From: Leptolyngbya sp. DLM2.Bin27
Lineage (GTDB): Bacteria; Cyanobacteriota; Cyanobacteriia; Phormidesmidales; Phormidesmidaceae
Reading direction: 5' to 3'
NCBI GenBank assembly: GCA_007694115.1
Contig: RECJ01000115.1
Location: forward strand, 1-64,000
DNA: 64,000 bases
The notes beneath the pieces are model-generated. The model worked only from the letters and a program-made list of their open reading frames with translations. It made no database searches and was not told the origin of the DNA. Positions 1 to 8,766 of the stretch are shown here, in pieces. The first letter of the stretch is position 1. Every line of letters starts with the position of its first letter. The position numbers and the translations under genes were made by a program.

Positions 1-803
1 TTGGCCCGGTTGGAATACACCATGGAAATCGGCACGGTGTAGATCAGGTGGCAGTCGAGCCCCTGGAGCTGATCGCTGCGGTCTAAAAAGATTTCGTCGT
101 GGTTGCTGCGGCCATTGTCATCGTGGATGGGGACGATGCGATCGAGGTTGTCGGCAATCACCACAATGTGCTGTTTGCCCGGCGGCAGTTTGGCCTTGGC
201 ATTGGCAATGAATTCATTCAGCGCCTTCACCAGGGTCATGGTGTGGGGGTTCACCAAGTCGCGAATCTTGCTGCGCTGGCTGGGCACTGCGCGAATGCTG
301 GCGGTGATTTCGGCAAACTGCGCCGCCAGGGTCTTCACATCCAGCGACTCCATCACCACCTTGGTCTGGCCCAGGTCGTAGAGCGCCTGGCCCCGCTCTT
401 TAAACCAGCTGATCAAGGGGGCTGGGTCGGCGTTTTGTAATTCCTCCAGCAGATGGCGGGTGCAGGACAGCAGAATGTCGGTATATTGCACATCCTGGGC
501 GTCGATGTCGCCGTCTTCCCCCACGGCGGCAAAGTAGACCACAAAGCAGCCTTTCTGTTCCAAATCTTGTTTCAGCCGCAGCAGCTCGGTAGATTTTCCT
601 GCCCCCCGGTGGCCGCTGTAGAGTTGGCAGGTGTAGCGGTGCGATCGCAAAATTTCTGGCCCCAGATCCAGCAGCACGTTGGCATCGCCCCGCTCCGCCT
701 CGCAGTGCACATAGGCCGGATCCCCCGGTTCCAAGGGCCGAAAGGGATCAATGGCGTTGTAGATGCCGGTCAAAATGTCGGTCATGGGGCGTAGATTGGC
801 CAT
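1..803 (-). CDS. P-loop AAA-type ATPase, partial (C-terminus runs off the window)
   Basis: Reverse-strand reading from ATG at 803 gives MANLRPMTDILTGIYNAIDPFRPLEPGDPAYVHCEAERG...RYTCQLYSGHRGAGKSTELLRLKQDLE with Walker A GHRGAGKST; open to window edge. Confidence 0.75.
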   Translation of the reverse strand, partial: MANLRPMTDILTGIYNAIDPFRPLEPGDPAYVHCEAERGDANVLLDLGPEILRSHRYTCQLYSGHRGAGKSTELLRLKQDLEQKGCFVVYFAAVGEDGDIDAQDVQYTDILLSCTRHLLEELQNADPAPLISWFKERGQALYDLGQTKVVMESLDVKTLAAQFAEITASIRAVPSQRSKIRDLVNPHTMTLVKALNEFIANAKAKLPPGKQHIVVIADNLDRIVPIHDDNGRSNHDEIFLDRSDQLQGLDCHLIYTVPISMVYSNRA

Positions 804-844
804 AATTGGCCGCAGCGGTAGGCGGTGTGCCTTCTAGGTTACAC

Positions 845-1027
845 GACTTGCCAGGCTAGCTTGTAGGGTCTACGTCCCTCGTTCCCATGCTCTGCGTGGG
901 AATGTAACCCATGGCGCTCCTGCGCCCCAGGCTCAGACGACGCAGGAGCATCTAAGAAGGTGTGTCTCCACGTTGGAGCGCGGGGACAAGTTCAAGACTT
1001 GCCAGGTTAGCTTGCAGGGTCTACGTC
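845..1027. repeat. 32-bp direct repeats (845-876 and 996-1027, about 2 mismatches) flanking a multi-hairpin segment
   Basis: gacttgccaggctagcttgtagggtctacgtc versus gacttgccaggttagcttgcagggtctacgtc; between them cgttcccatgctctgcgtgggaatg and further inverted repeats. Confidence 0.75.
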
Positions 1028-1124
1028 AGAACAGGTGATCGAGTCTATAGCGAATCCCTATCGGGTGAGGGGCATCTCAACTTAATAGAGTGTGCTGTGG
1101 CGAAGCCCAACGCACTGCAGGGTT

Positions 1125-1166
1125 TGGGCTTGGTGCGTCACGCCGGGCGATGACGCACCCTACGAT
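1125..1166. repeat. Dispersed palindromic repeat (TTGGTGCGTCACGCC...GATGACGCACCCTAC type)
   Basis: Inverted arms ggtgcgtcacgc / gatgacgcacc in intergenic DNA. Confidence 0.6.
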
Positions 1167-1238
1167 TCTGTACTTCAACCGGGTGAGAAGCGCTATAGGT
1201 GGGCATCTCCGCATTCCCCCTGATCAACGGCTTATCCT

Positions 1239-1832
1239 TCAATCGGCATCGCGATCGCGCAAAATCATTACCCCACCGCGCAGAACGATCGCCGCCACCA
1301 GCAGGCCCACCACCAAATCAGGCCAGGCCGAACCAGTGAGGCTGACCAAAAAGCCTGCACCGATCACCCCCAGGTTGGCAATCACATCATTTTTAGAAAA
1401 AATCCAGCTGGCCCGCATGTGAATTTCTTCCTGGCGGTGTTTGGCAATCAGCAGCAGGCAGGTGACGTTGGCCCCCAGCGCCAGCATGCCGATGGCGACC
1501 ATCCAGGTTGGCTCCGGCGATTGCCCCGCCAAAAACCGCCGCACCCCATCGGCCAGCACCAGCCCCGCCAGCGCCACCTGCAACCACCCACTCAGCCGCG
1601 CCGCCCGCAGCTTGGCCCCAGCGGCCCGGCCCACCGCATAGAGCGATAGAGCATAGACCGTGGCATCGGCCAACATATCTAAAGCATCGGCCAGCAGCGC
1701 CGTAGACTGGGCCAACCACCCCGTCAACCCCTCCAGGACAAACATCGCCCCGTTGATCGCCAACAAAATCCACAGCGTCCGCCGTTGAGACGCTTCTTTG
1801 GCACTTAGAGAACCACATTCACAGTCAGACAT
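1239..1832 (-). CDS. Cation transporter (CDF/cation-efflux-like membrane protein)
   Basis: 197 aa, CDF-like start (STALLADALDMLADATVYALSLYAVGRA) and multiple TM segments. Confidence 0.7.
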   Translation of the reverse strand: MSDCECGSLSAKEASQRRTLWILLAINGAMFVLEGLTGWLAQSTALLADALDMLADATVYALSLYAVGRAAGAKLRAARLSGWLQVALAGLVLADGVRRFLAGQSPEPTWMVAIGMLALGANVTCLLLIAKHRQEEIHMRASWIFSKNDVIANLGVIGAGFLVSLTGSAWPDLVVGLLVAAIVLRGGVMILRDRDAD

Positions 1833-2114
1833 AGATCAAGGGGTCAGGCAAAACGGTTGGCAGAGGGTAGGGGTTGCTGAATTGAGCCATGGATTTGTGA
1901 TCCAGCCTAGGACACCATAGCGTTCCCCGCGATCGCAGACTGTGCCGTGCAGAACTGGCTGGGGTTTCGGTGGGGCAATAATAATAGAAAATGCCTATTC
2001 TGAGTAGCCGAGTCTAATTAACTGTCGGCGCACCTTACACCGCCCACCCCCATTGCAACAGGGCCAGCCCCAGGCCCTACAATGCGGGTCAGGAGATATA
2101 CCTTCGGAGTCCCC

Positions 2115-2777
2115 ATGCTGACGTTCTACCACCTGCCGCTGTCGATCAACTCCCGCCGGGTTTGGGTGGCGCTGCTGGAGAAAAATTTGTCCTTCAAGGC
2201 CCAGGTGATGACCCTTAGCGGCGACCAGTTCGCCCCCGAGTTCATGGCCCTCAACCCCTTCCACCACATTCCTGTGTTGGTAGACGACGGCTTGGCGGTG
2301 ATCGAATCCTTCGCCATTTTGGACTACTTAGAGGCCAAGCACCCCACCCCCTCGCTGCTGGCCACCACCCCAGCGGGCATCGCCACCATGCGCATGGTGC
2401 AAATGGTGACGGTGAATGAATTGGTGCCCGCCATCAATCCGTTATTTAAAAAAATGATGGGCTTTGGCAATGACCCTGACGATGCGCTGGAGCAGGCTCA
2501 GCAAAAAGCCGAGGTGGTGCTCAGGTTCTACGCCGACCAGCTGGGGGATGGCCCCTTTTTCGGCGGCGAACAGATCACCCTGGCGGACGTGGTGGCGGGC
2601 ACCTACGCCCCCTGGTTTGAGGGGCTGGGCCTGCCCATGGCCCACTACCCCACCCTGCAAGCCTGGGCGGCGCGCCTGATGGCCCGCCCCGCCTGGCAGA
2701 CCACCCAGCCCACGGAGGCCGATTTGGCGGCATTTCGCGATCGCATGCAGCAGCGCATGGCCACCCAGGGCCAGTAG
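2115..2777 (+). CDS. Glutathione S-transferase family protein
   Basis: MLTFYHLPLSINSRRVWVALLEKNLSF...NPFHHIPVLVDDGLAVIESFAILDYLE: thioredoxin-fold GST N-domain plus all-helical C-domain. Start taken at the ATG at 2115. Confidence 0.88.
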   Translation: MLTFYHLPLSINSRRVWVALLEKNLSFKAQVMTLSGDQFAPEFMALNPFHHIPVLVDDGLAVIESFAILDYLEAKHPTPSLLATTPAGIATMRMVQMVTVNELVPAINPLFKKMMGFGNDPDDALEQAQQKAEVVLRFYADQLGDGPFFGGEQITLADVVAGTYAPWFEGLGLPMAHYPTLQAWAARLMARPAWQTTQPTEADLAAFRDRMQQRMATQGQ

Positions 2778-2781
2778 CGAG

Positions 2782-4422
2782 GTGGGTTTGAACCGCAAGA
2801 TGCCCCTCTGGTGGGGCGCATTGGCAATTGGCACGCTGGCATTGGCCCTGCGCCTGGCTGGCCTGGGCCGCATTCAAACCCTGGTGTTTGACGAGGTCTA
2901 CTACATCCCCTTTGCCCTCGACTACTGGCGGGGCACCCCCAGCTTCGATGCCCACCCCCCCCTGGGCAAGTACCTGATTGCCGTAGGTATTTGGCTGGGG
3001 CAGTGGCCCGCCGCCTGGCTGGGTTGGGCCACCGTCGAGGTCAATGGTACTCTTGTCAGCCCCCTGGCCTGCCGCTGGCTCAACGCCCTGGTGGGAGCCG
3101 CGATTCCGGTTTTGCTGGCCGCTCTGGCCTGGGAACTGGGGGCGATTTACCCCAGCGATCGAGGCGATCGATGGCCGACCACGGGCAAACATTCCCCTCA
3201 GGAGCTGTCTAGGAAAGAAGATACCAGCTTCAATCCAGCGACTGTAGCCGCTGTAGGGTGGGCACTGCCCACCCTTAGGGAAACTATTTTCCAGAAGTCG
3301 CCTCACTCCCCCTTAAGACCCTTAAGACAGGAGACTTTGAAGCCAGTCAATTCCACCTTACTCACCACCTTACTCAAAGGAGGCCGGGGGGATCGGCCCC
3401 CGCTGCGTCAGCACCGATTTGCCCTGCTGGCGGGTCTGCTCATGGCCCTGGAGGGGCTCACCCTGGTGGAGTCGCGCCTGGCGCTGATCAACATCTACGG
3501 TCTGGCCTTGGGGCTGCTGGGCCAGTGGGCCTGGCTACGGGCGGGGCAGTCTCAGCATCCAGGCCGCTGGCGCTGGGTGGCAGGCATCGCCCTGGGGGCC
3601 GCCATCAACGTCAAGTGGAACTGGGCGGGTCTGTGGCTGGGCCTGCTGCTGTGGGAAATCGGTTGCAACCGCAATCCAGGGTCGACCACCTCGCCTACAA
3701 CCACCCACCCCGCAGGAGCAAACACCAGGAGGGCAAACAACCGTTTGCCCCTACGCCCCTGGCGTAATCGCTTCATCTACCTGGGCATGATTCCTCTGCT
3801 CACTTACCTCAGCCTCTGGCTGCCGCACCTGGCCCTGACGGGAGAATCGCTGGTGGGCGTTCATCGAGCCCTCTGGTCTACCCATCAGGCTATTGGGGCA
3901 AATGGCGGCCATACCTACTGTTCGCCCTGGCACAGCTGGCCGCTGATGGTGCGCCCGGTGGCCTACTTTTTTGAGCGCTCTGGTCAGGGGGCCGAAGCCG
4001 TGGCTACAACCATTCACGCCATGGGCAACCCGGTGCTGTGGTGGCTGTCAACGGCGGCGGTGCTAGCGCTGGGCCTAGGCTGGCTGGGGCGGCAGGTCTC
4101 CGGTGAAAACGACCTCACCAATGGGCAAACCCGCCCGGTGGTGCCGTTTATTTTGATCAACTACCTGGCCAACTGGCTACCCTGGGCGCTGGTCAGCCGC
4201 TGCACGTTTTTTTACCACGCCATGGGGCTGGCCACCTTTGGCACCCTGGGGCTGGCCTGGCTGATGGCCCAGTGGCTAGAAAAACCGCGCGATCGCCCGC
4301 TGGCGCTGCTGCTGCTGGGTGCGATCGCAGTTAGCTTCCTGTTCTGGCTACCGCTCTACCTGGGGCTGCCGCTCCCTACCGAAGCCCTGCAACGCCGCTG
4401 GCTGCTGCCAGGGTGGATCTAG
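2782..4422 (+). CDS. Dolichyl-phosphate-mannose/phospholipid-carrier-dependent glycosyltransferase (PMT family), carrying repeat-derived insertions
   Basis: DEVYYIPFALDYWRG...HPPLGKYLIAVG (PMT N-terminus), many TM helices, C-terminal PMT-like region. GTG start at 2782 or ATG at 2800. Confidence 0.8.
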   Translation: MGLNRKMPLWWGALAIGTLALALRLAGLGRIQTLVFDEVYYIPFALDYWRGTPSFDAHPPLGKYLIAVGIWLGQWPAAWLGWATVEVNGTLVSPLACRWLNALVGAAIPVLLAALAWELGAIYPSDRGDRWPTTGKHSPQELSRKEDTSFNPATVAAVGWALPTLRETIFQKSPHSPLRPLRQETLKPVNSTLLTTLLKGGRGDRPPLRQHRFALLAGLLMALEGLTLVESRLALINIYGLALGLLGQWAWLRAGQSQHPGRWRWVAGIALGAAINVKWNWAGLWLGLLLWEIGCNRNPGSTTSPTTTHPAGANTRRANNRLPLRPWRNRFIYLGMIPLLTYLSLWLPHLALTGESLVGVHRALWSTHQAIGANGGHTYCSPWHSWPLMVRPVAYFFERSGQGAEAVATTIHAMGNPVLWWLSTAAVLALGLGWLGRQVSGENDLTNGQTRPVVPFILINYLANWLPWALVSRCTFFYHAMGLATFGTLGLAWLMAQWLEKPRDRPLALLLLGAIAVSFLFWLPLYLGLPLPTEALQRRWLLPGWI

Positions 4423-4467
4423 CCAACCCCCAACCCGGTCGCTAAAATTTAGGCCCCTTGCTTTTGG

Positions 4468-5130
4468 TCAATACCCATGTTCGGCCAAAAATTCTAGCGA
4501 TAGCCCATGCCCCGCCGCCGCCTCATCTTTTTTGCCCCCGATAAACTTCTCCACATATTTGCCCAGTACGTCGCCCTCCAGGTTCACCGCCTGGCCGGGG
4601 CGCAGGTATCGCAGCGTGGTTTCGCCATAGGTCACGGGGATCACCGCCACCGCAAACCAATCGCCCCTGGGGCTACAGTCGGCCACCGTCAGGCTGATAC
4701 CATTCACCGCAATGCTGCCCTTAGGCACGATGTAGCGAGCCACCCTGGGGTCACCCACCATAAAACTCAGATTCCAGGCGTTGTCGGTCTCCACGGCTGC
4801 CTCCAAATGCCCCTGACCGTCGATGTGGCCCGTGACAAAGTGGCCGCCAATTTTGCTGCCCACCCGCAGCGACGACTCCAGGTTGACTCGGCTGCCGTCG
4901 GCCAGCTGCCCCAGGCTGGTGCGATCTAGGGTTTCGGGCGACACCGCCGCCACAAAGCCATCGGGCAAAATAGTCTCCACCGTCAGGCAAATGCCGTCTA
5001 CGGCAATGCTGTCGCCCAGCTCGACATCGCTGAGCCCCTGGGCGTGGGGCGCAGTCTCCCAGCGAATGTACATCTGATTGTCGCCCTGGTGAGACAGGGT
5101 GCCCACTGCTTGAATCAATCCGGTAAACAT
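4468..5130 (-). CDS. ribE: Riboflavin synthase alpha subunit
   Basis: MFTGLIQAVGTL..., two lumazine-binding repeats (GDSIAVDGICLTV; GSIAVNGISLTV), GHFVTGHIDGQG. Start trimmed to MFTG. Confidence 0.95.
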   Translation of the reverse strand: MFTGLIQAVGTLSHQGDNQMYIRWETAPHAQGLSDVELGDSIAVDGICLTVETILPDGFVAAVSPETLDRTSLGQLADGSRVNLESSLRVGSKIGGHFVTGHIDGQGHLEAAVETDNAWNLSFMVGDPRVARYIVPKGSIAVNGISLTVADCSPRGDWFAVAVIPVTYGETTLRYLRPGQAVNLEGDVLGKYVEKFIGGKKDEAAAGHGLSLEFLAEHGY

Positions 5131-5372
5131 GGTCGTAACCTTAAAAAAAATCTCAGGGAAGCAGCCGCCCACCGTAGACAGATCGGGGCATACTTAGAAG
5201 AACTCAAAGCACCTAGACGAATCAATTGAATCAATAATTTTTTTCTTTAGAGTATCCCCTATTCAATCGCGCCATGGGAGCAGACCGCTACACTGTTGAT
5301 GTACAGCTTCCAGGCGACAAAAACCGCTAGAGCACACCAATCACCAATCAATGGATCCAAGAGGCCAAGCCA

Positions 5373-5897
5373 ATGATTGAAATGAGAGTCGCCGGGATAG
5401 CCCTCGATGCGATGTCGCGAACACCAGTCATTTTGCTGCGGGACACCACCGACCGCCGTCAGCTGCCGATCTATATTGGGGCAGATCAGGCGAAGTCAAT
5501 CATTGCTGTGCTCGAAAACCAGCCCGCCCCCCGGCCCCTCACCCACGATCTGTTTGTCAACCTGCTCGAAGAGTGGGATATGACCCTAGAGCGGGTGATG
5601 ATTCATTCGCTCCAAGACAGCACCTACTACGCCCTGCTCTGCCTCAGCCGGGGCGAGCTGCGCCGTGAGCTAGATGCCCGCCCCAGCGATGCGATCGCCA
5701 TTGCCCTGCGCCTCGACGCCCCCATCTGGGTGATGGAAGAAGTCGTCGCCGAGGCCTCGATCCCCGTTGACCGCGACGCCGACGAAGCCGAAAAAGAAGC
5801 CTTCCAGGCGTTTCTAGCCAACATCAACCCCTCCGACTTCACCCAGCGGGGCAAGTCCTCCACCAGCAACGACACCTTCGAGAGTTCTGATTCCTAG
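5373..5897 (+). CDS. Bifunctional nuclease family protein (DUF151)
   Basis: MIEMRVAGIALDAMSRTPVILLRDTTDRRQLPIYIGADQAKSI...RPSDAIAIALR. Confidence 0.92.
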   Translation: MIEMRVAGIALDAMSRTPVILLRDTTDRRQLPIYIGADQAKSIIAVLENQPAPRPLTHDLFVNLLEEWDMTLERVMIHSLQDSTYYALLCLSRGELRRELDARPSDAIAIALRLDAPIWVMEEVVAEASIPVDRDADEAEKEAFQAFLANINPSDFTQRGKSSTSNDTFESSDS

Positions 5898-5982
5898 GGG
5901 CGGTTTGCGGTCAACGATGTACGGCACAGGGTTCACAGCCAGCCCTGTCAAGCAATTGAGGGGGCGATCCTTCGGCTTGGCC

Positions 5983-6125
5983 GCTGAGCCTAGGACTAGA
6001 AGTCCAAGGCTCAAAGCCGAAATCCTCTGAAGAGGATTGACAGCCGAGTTCCCCAGTCTGCGACCGCAGACTTTTGCTATCAGCCAGGGAGTTCACTCCC
6101 TGGTGGTTGTGGCCGGAGTCCCCTA
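5983..6125 (+). repeat. 143-bp four-hairpin repeat, copy 1
   Basis: Successive stems cctaggact/agaagtcc, aatcctct/agaggatt, agtctgc/gcagact, ccagggagttcactccctgg; near-identical copy at 11040-11182. Confidence 0.9.
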
Positions 6126-6243
6126 GTCTATGGGCGTTTCGGGAATGGTTTGGTCACCTTGACAGAACTAGGTTCACAGCTTGCGGCTCACCGATTGACT
6201 GCCTGTCGTACACCCAATACCCGACCCCCAACACCTCCCTCCC

Positions 6244-7371
6244 ATGCAATACCGCCGGTTTGGCCGCACTAATCTTCAGCTCTCGGTCTTTTCCCTGGGC
6301 ACCATGCGCGCCCTGGCCTCTAAGCCAGTGTTTTTTGACACCATCAAAGCTGGGCTGGCCCTGGGCATCAACCACATCGAAACCGCCCAGGGCTACGGCA
6401 CCAGCGAGCGCTGGCTGGGGGAATTTCTCACCACCGCTGCCTGTGCTGCCGACCTGGTGATCACCACCAAAATTACGCCCCAGCCCGATGCCGCCACCAT
6501 GGCCCAGCGCCTAGAAGCCTCCCTAGATCGGCTGGGCCTCGACCACATTCACTGCCTCGCCATCCACGGGGTCAATACCCCCGAGCACCTGGGGTGGGTG
6601 AGCGATCCCCAGGGCTGTATGGCGGCGGTGCGACGGTTTCAGGCGGCAGGGCGCATCGGCCATGTGGGGTTTTCGACCCACGGCAGTCGGGCGGTGATCG
6701 AGGGTGCGATCGCTACCAACCAGTTCGATTTTGTCAACCTGCATTACTACTACTTCTTTCAGCACCATGCCCCGGTGCTTGACCTGGCCACCGAGCGGGA
6801 TATGGGCATTTTCATCATTTCCCCTGGCGACAAAGGCGGCATGCTCTACAGCCCGCCCGCCCAGCTTAAGAAACTCTGCGCCCCCTTTACCCCCCTAGAA
6901 CTGACCTACCGCTGGCTGCTGGCCGACCCGCGCGTCACCACCCTCAGCACCGGCCCCGCCATCCCCCAAGAACTCGCCCCGCTAAAATCCTTAGGCGATC
7001 GCACCCAGCCCCTGACTACGGCAGAACTCGCCGCCCTCGAACGGCTTGCGGCCCAAGCATCTACCGCCCTGGGGAGCGATCGCTGCGCCCAGTGCTACGC
7101 CTGCCTGCCCTGCCCCGAGGCGATCAATATTCCCGAAGTGCTGCGGCTCAGAAACCTCGCCGTGGCCTACGACATGCAGCCCTTTGGCGAGTACCGCTAC
7201 CGCATGTTTGAGCATGCGGGCCACTGGTTCCCTGGTCGCAAGGCCAGCCACTGCACCGACTGCGGCGACTGCCTGCCCCGCTGCCCCGAACAGCTCGATA
7301 TCCCCACCCTGCTGCGCGACACCCACAGTCGCCTGCAAGGCCCTGCCCGCCGCCGTCTGTGGGGAGATTGA
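6244..7371 (+). CDS. Aldo/keto reductase with C-terminal ferredoxin-like Cys motifs
   Basis: MQYRRFGRTNLQLSVFSLGTMR...NHIETAQGYGTSE; C-terminal CAQCYACLPCPEAINIPE and CTDCGDCLPRCPEQLDIP. Confidence 0.93.
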   Translation: MQYRRFGRTNLQLSVFSLGTMRALASKPVFFDTIKAGLALGINHIETAQGYGTSERWLGEFLTTAACAADLVITTKITPQPDAATMAQRLEASLDRLGLDHIHCLAIHGVNTPEHLGWVSDPQGCMAAVRRFQAAGRIGHVGFSTHGSRAVIEGAIATNQFDFVNLHYYYFFQHHAPVLDLATERDMGIFIISPGDKGGMLYSPPAQLKKLCAPFTPLELTYRWLLADPRVTTLSTGPAIPQELAPLKSLGDRTQPLTTAELAALERLAAQASTALGSDRCAQCYACLPCPEAINIPEVLRLRNLAVAYDMQPFGEYRYRMFEHAGHWFPGRKASHCTDCGDCLPRCPEQLDIPTLLRDTHSRLQGPARRRLWGD

Positions 7372-7377
7372 GGGGGG

Positions 7378-7510
7378 ATGGGTGTTGGGTGTCGGGTATC
7401 GGGTATGCGGTGCAAGGTATGCGGTGCAAGGCCCGAACCGTAGACCGTGAACCGTGAACCGTGAACCTTAAACCTTGAACCGTTTACCGCAACCCGCAAA
7501 CCGTAGAACG
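7378..7510. repeat. Degenerate heptanucleotide repeat tract (GTGAACC / CGGGTAT types)
   Basis: gggtgtcgggtatcgggtatgcggtgcaagg...accgtgaaccgtgaaccgtgaacc. Confidence 0.8.
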
Positions 7511-7669
7511 CTATACTGAGGATTAGTATTTTCAGGCTGGCATTTTGGCTGCACATTTCGGGAAAAGCTTAGGATTCTTAGCCTCTGGCGTTTCAACCCC
7601 CCGGCAACTGTGTGCCCTAAAATCAGGCGGCCTGTCGCACCTGCCCCGTAACTCAGACCCAGGCACACC

Positions 7670-8476
7670 GTGGAAGAACAAAAGCAACCCTCTGAAGTCA
7701 TCACCCTGCTGTCTAGCCGCGAGCTAGAGAGAATGCGCCAAGCCTGCCAGCTTGCGGCCCAATTGCTTGACTATCTCACCCCCTTCGTCAAGCCCGGCGT
7801 TAGCACCCAAGAGCTCAACGACCTAGCCGAAGCCTGGACCCAAAAACACAACGCCAAAAGCGCTCCCCTGGGCTACGCGGGTACGGTGATGCCCTTCCCT
7901 CGCTCGATCTGCACCAGCATTAACGAGGTCATCTGCCACGGCATCCCCAACGGTGAAGACGTGCTGCGCGACGGCGACATTGTCAATATCGACGTCACCC
8001 CGATTCTCAATGGCTACCACGGCGACACTAGCCGCACCTTTTTGGTGGGCGATGTCGCCCCCGCTGCCCGCCGCCTAGTCGAAGTCACCGAAGAAGCCAT
8101 GTGGCGCGGCATTCGCGCGGTCAAGCCCGGTGCGCGGGTGGGCGATATTGGGGCAGCCATTCAAGCCTACGCCGAGGGTGAGGGCTTTTCGGTGGTGCGC
8201 GACTTTGTCGGCCACGGTGTCCACCGCATCTTCCACGCTGCGCCCCAGATTCCCCACTACGGCGAGCCGGGCAAGGGTAAAAAGCTGCGCCCCGGCATGG
8301 TGTTTACCATCGAGCCGATGATCAATATCGGCAGCTACGAGGCCGAAATTCTAGTTGACGGCTGGACGGCGATCACCGTTGATCGATCCCTCTCGGCCCA
8401 ATTTGAGCACACTGTTGCCGTCACCAAAGACGGCGTTGATGTGCTGACGCTCTCACCCGCCAAGGTGCTGGCCTAG
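7670..8476 (+). CDS. map: Type I methionyl aminopeptidase
   Basis: ICTSINEVICHGIPNGEDVLRDGDIVNIDVTPILNGYHGDTSRTFLVG...GHGVHRIFHAAPQIPHYG...GMVFTIEPMI: metal ligands conserved. Confidence 0.96.
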   Translation: MEEQKQPSEVITLLSSRELERMRQACQLAAQLLDYLTPFVKPGVSTQELNDLAEAWTQKHNAKSAPLGYAGTVMPFPRSICTSINEVICHGIPNGEDVLRDGDIVNIDVTPILNGYHGDTSRTFLVGDVAPAARRLVEVTEEAMWRGIRAVKPGARVGDIGAAIQAYAEGEGFSVVRDFVGHGVHRIFHAAPQIPHYGEPGKGKKLRPGMVFTIEPMINIGSYEAEILVDGWTAITVDRSLSAQFEHTVAVTKDGVDVLTLSPAKVLA

Positions 8477-8598
8477 TACAGTAAGGCAGAGGGCACAAGG
8501 CAGAAAGGGAATTCCAGGGCATACAAGGGTTTCCGTGCTCGCGCATTGGTGGGTTTATGGCTGCCTCAGAGTACTAGCCGCTGACGCTTGCCGGTTTT

Positions 8599-8703
8599 AT
8601 ACCAAATCCTGCTTGGCTACCCCCGATACCCCTGGGCGAACCGCCGTTCGCCCCTACAGGTTGGCCGATTGGCAATCGGGGGTAGGGAATTCGGATTGGG
8701 TAT
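8599..8703 (+). repeat. MITE-like nested palindrome, 105 bp (family M1, copy B)
   Basis: Terminal inverted repeats ATACCAAATCC / GGATTGGGTAT; inner TACCCCCGAT / ATCGGGGGTA; core GGGCGAAC-CGCC-GTTCGCCC. Confidence 0.85.
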
Positions 8704-8766
8704 TAGAGACCACTAGGGCCAGCTATCCCCCGAGAATCGTTATGAGATTAATCTCAGGAGGACGCG

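Noticed and set aside
2575-3306. Minus-strand ORF of 243 aa overlapping GST and PMT genes
   Set aside because: Spans two real genes on the opposite strand; composition not protein-like.
7378-7510. Possible CRISPR array
   Set aside because: Units are about 7 bp and degenerate, with no spacer-repeat alternation and no cas genes in the window.
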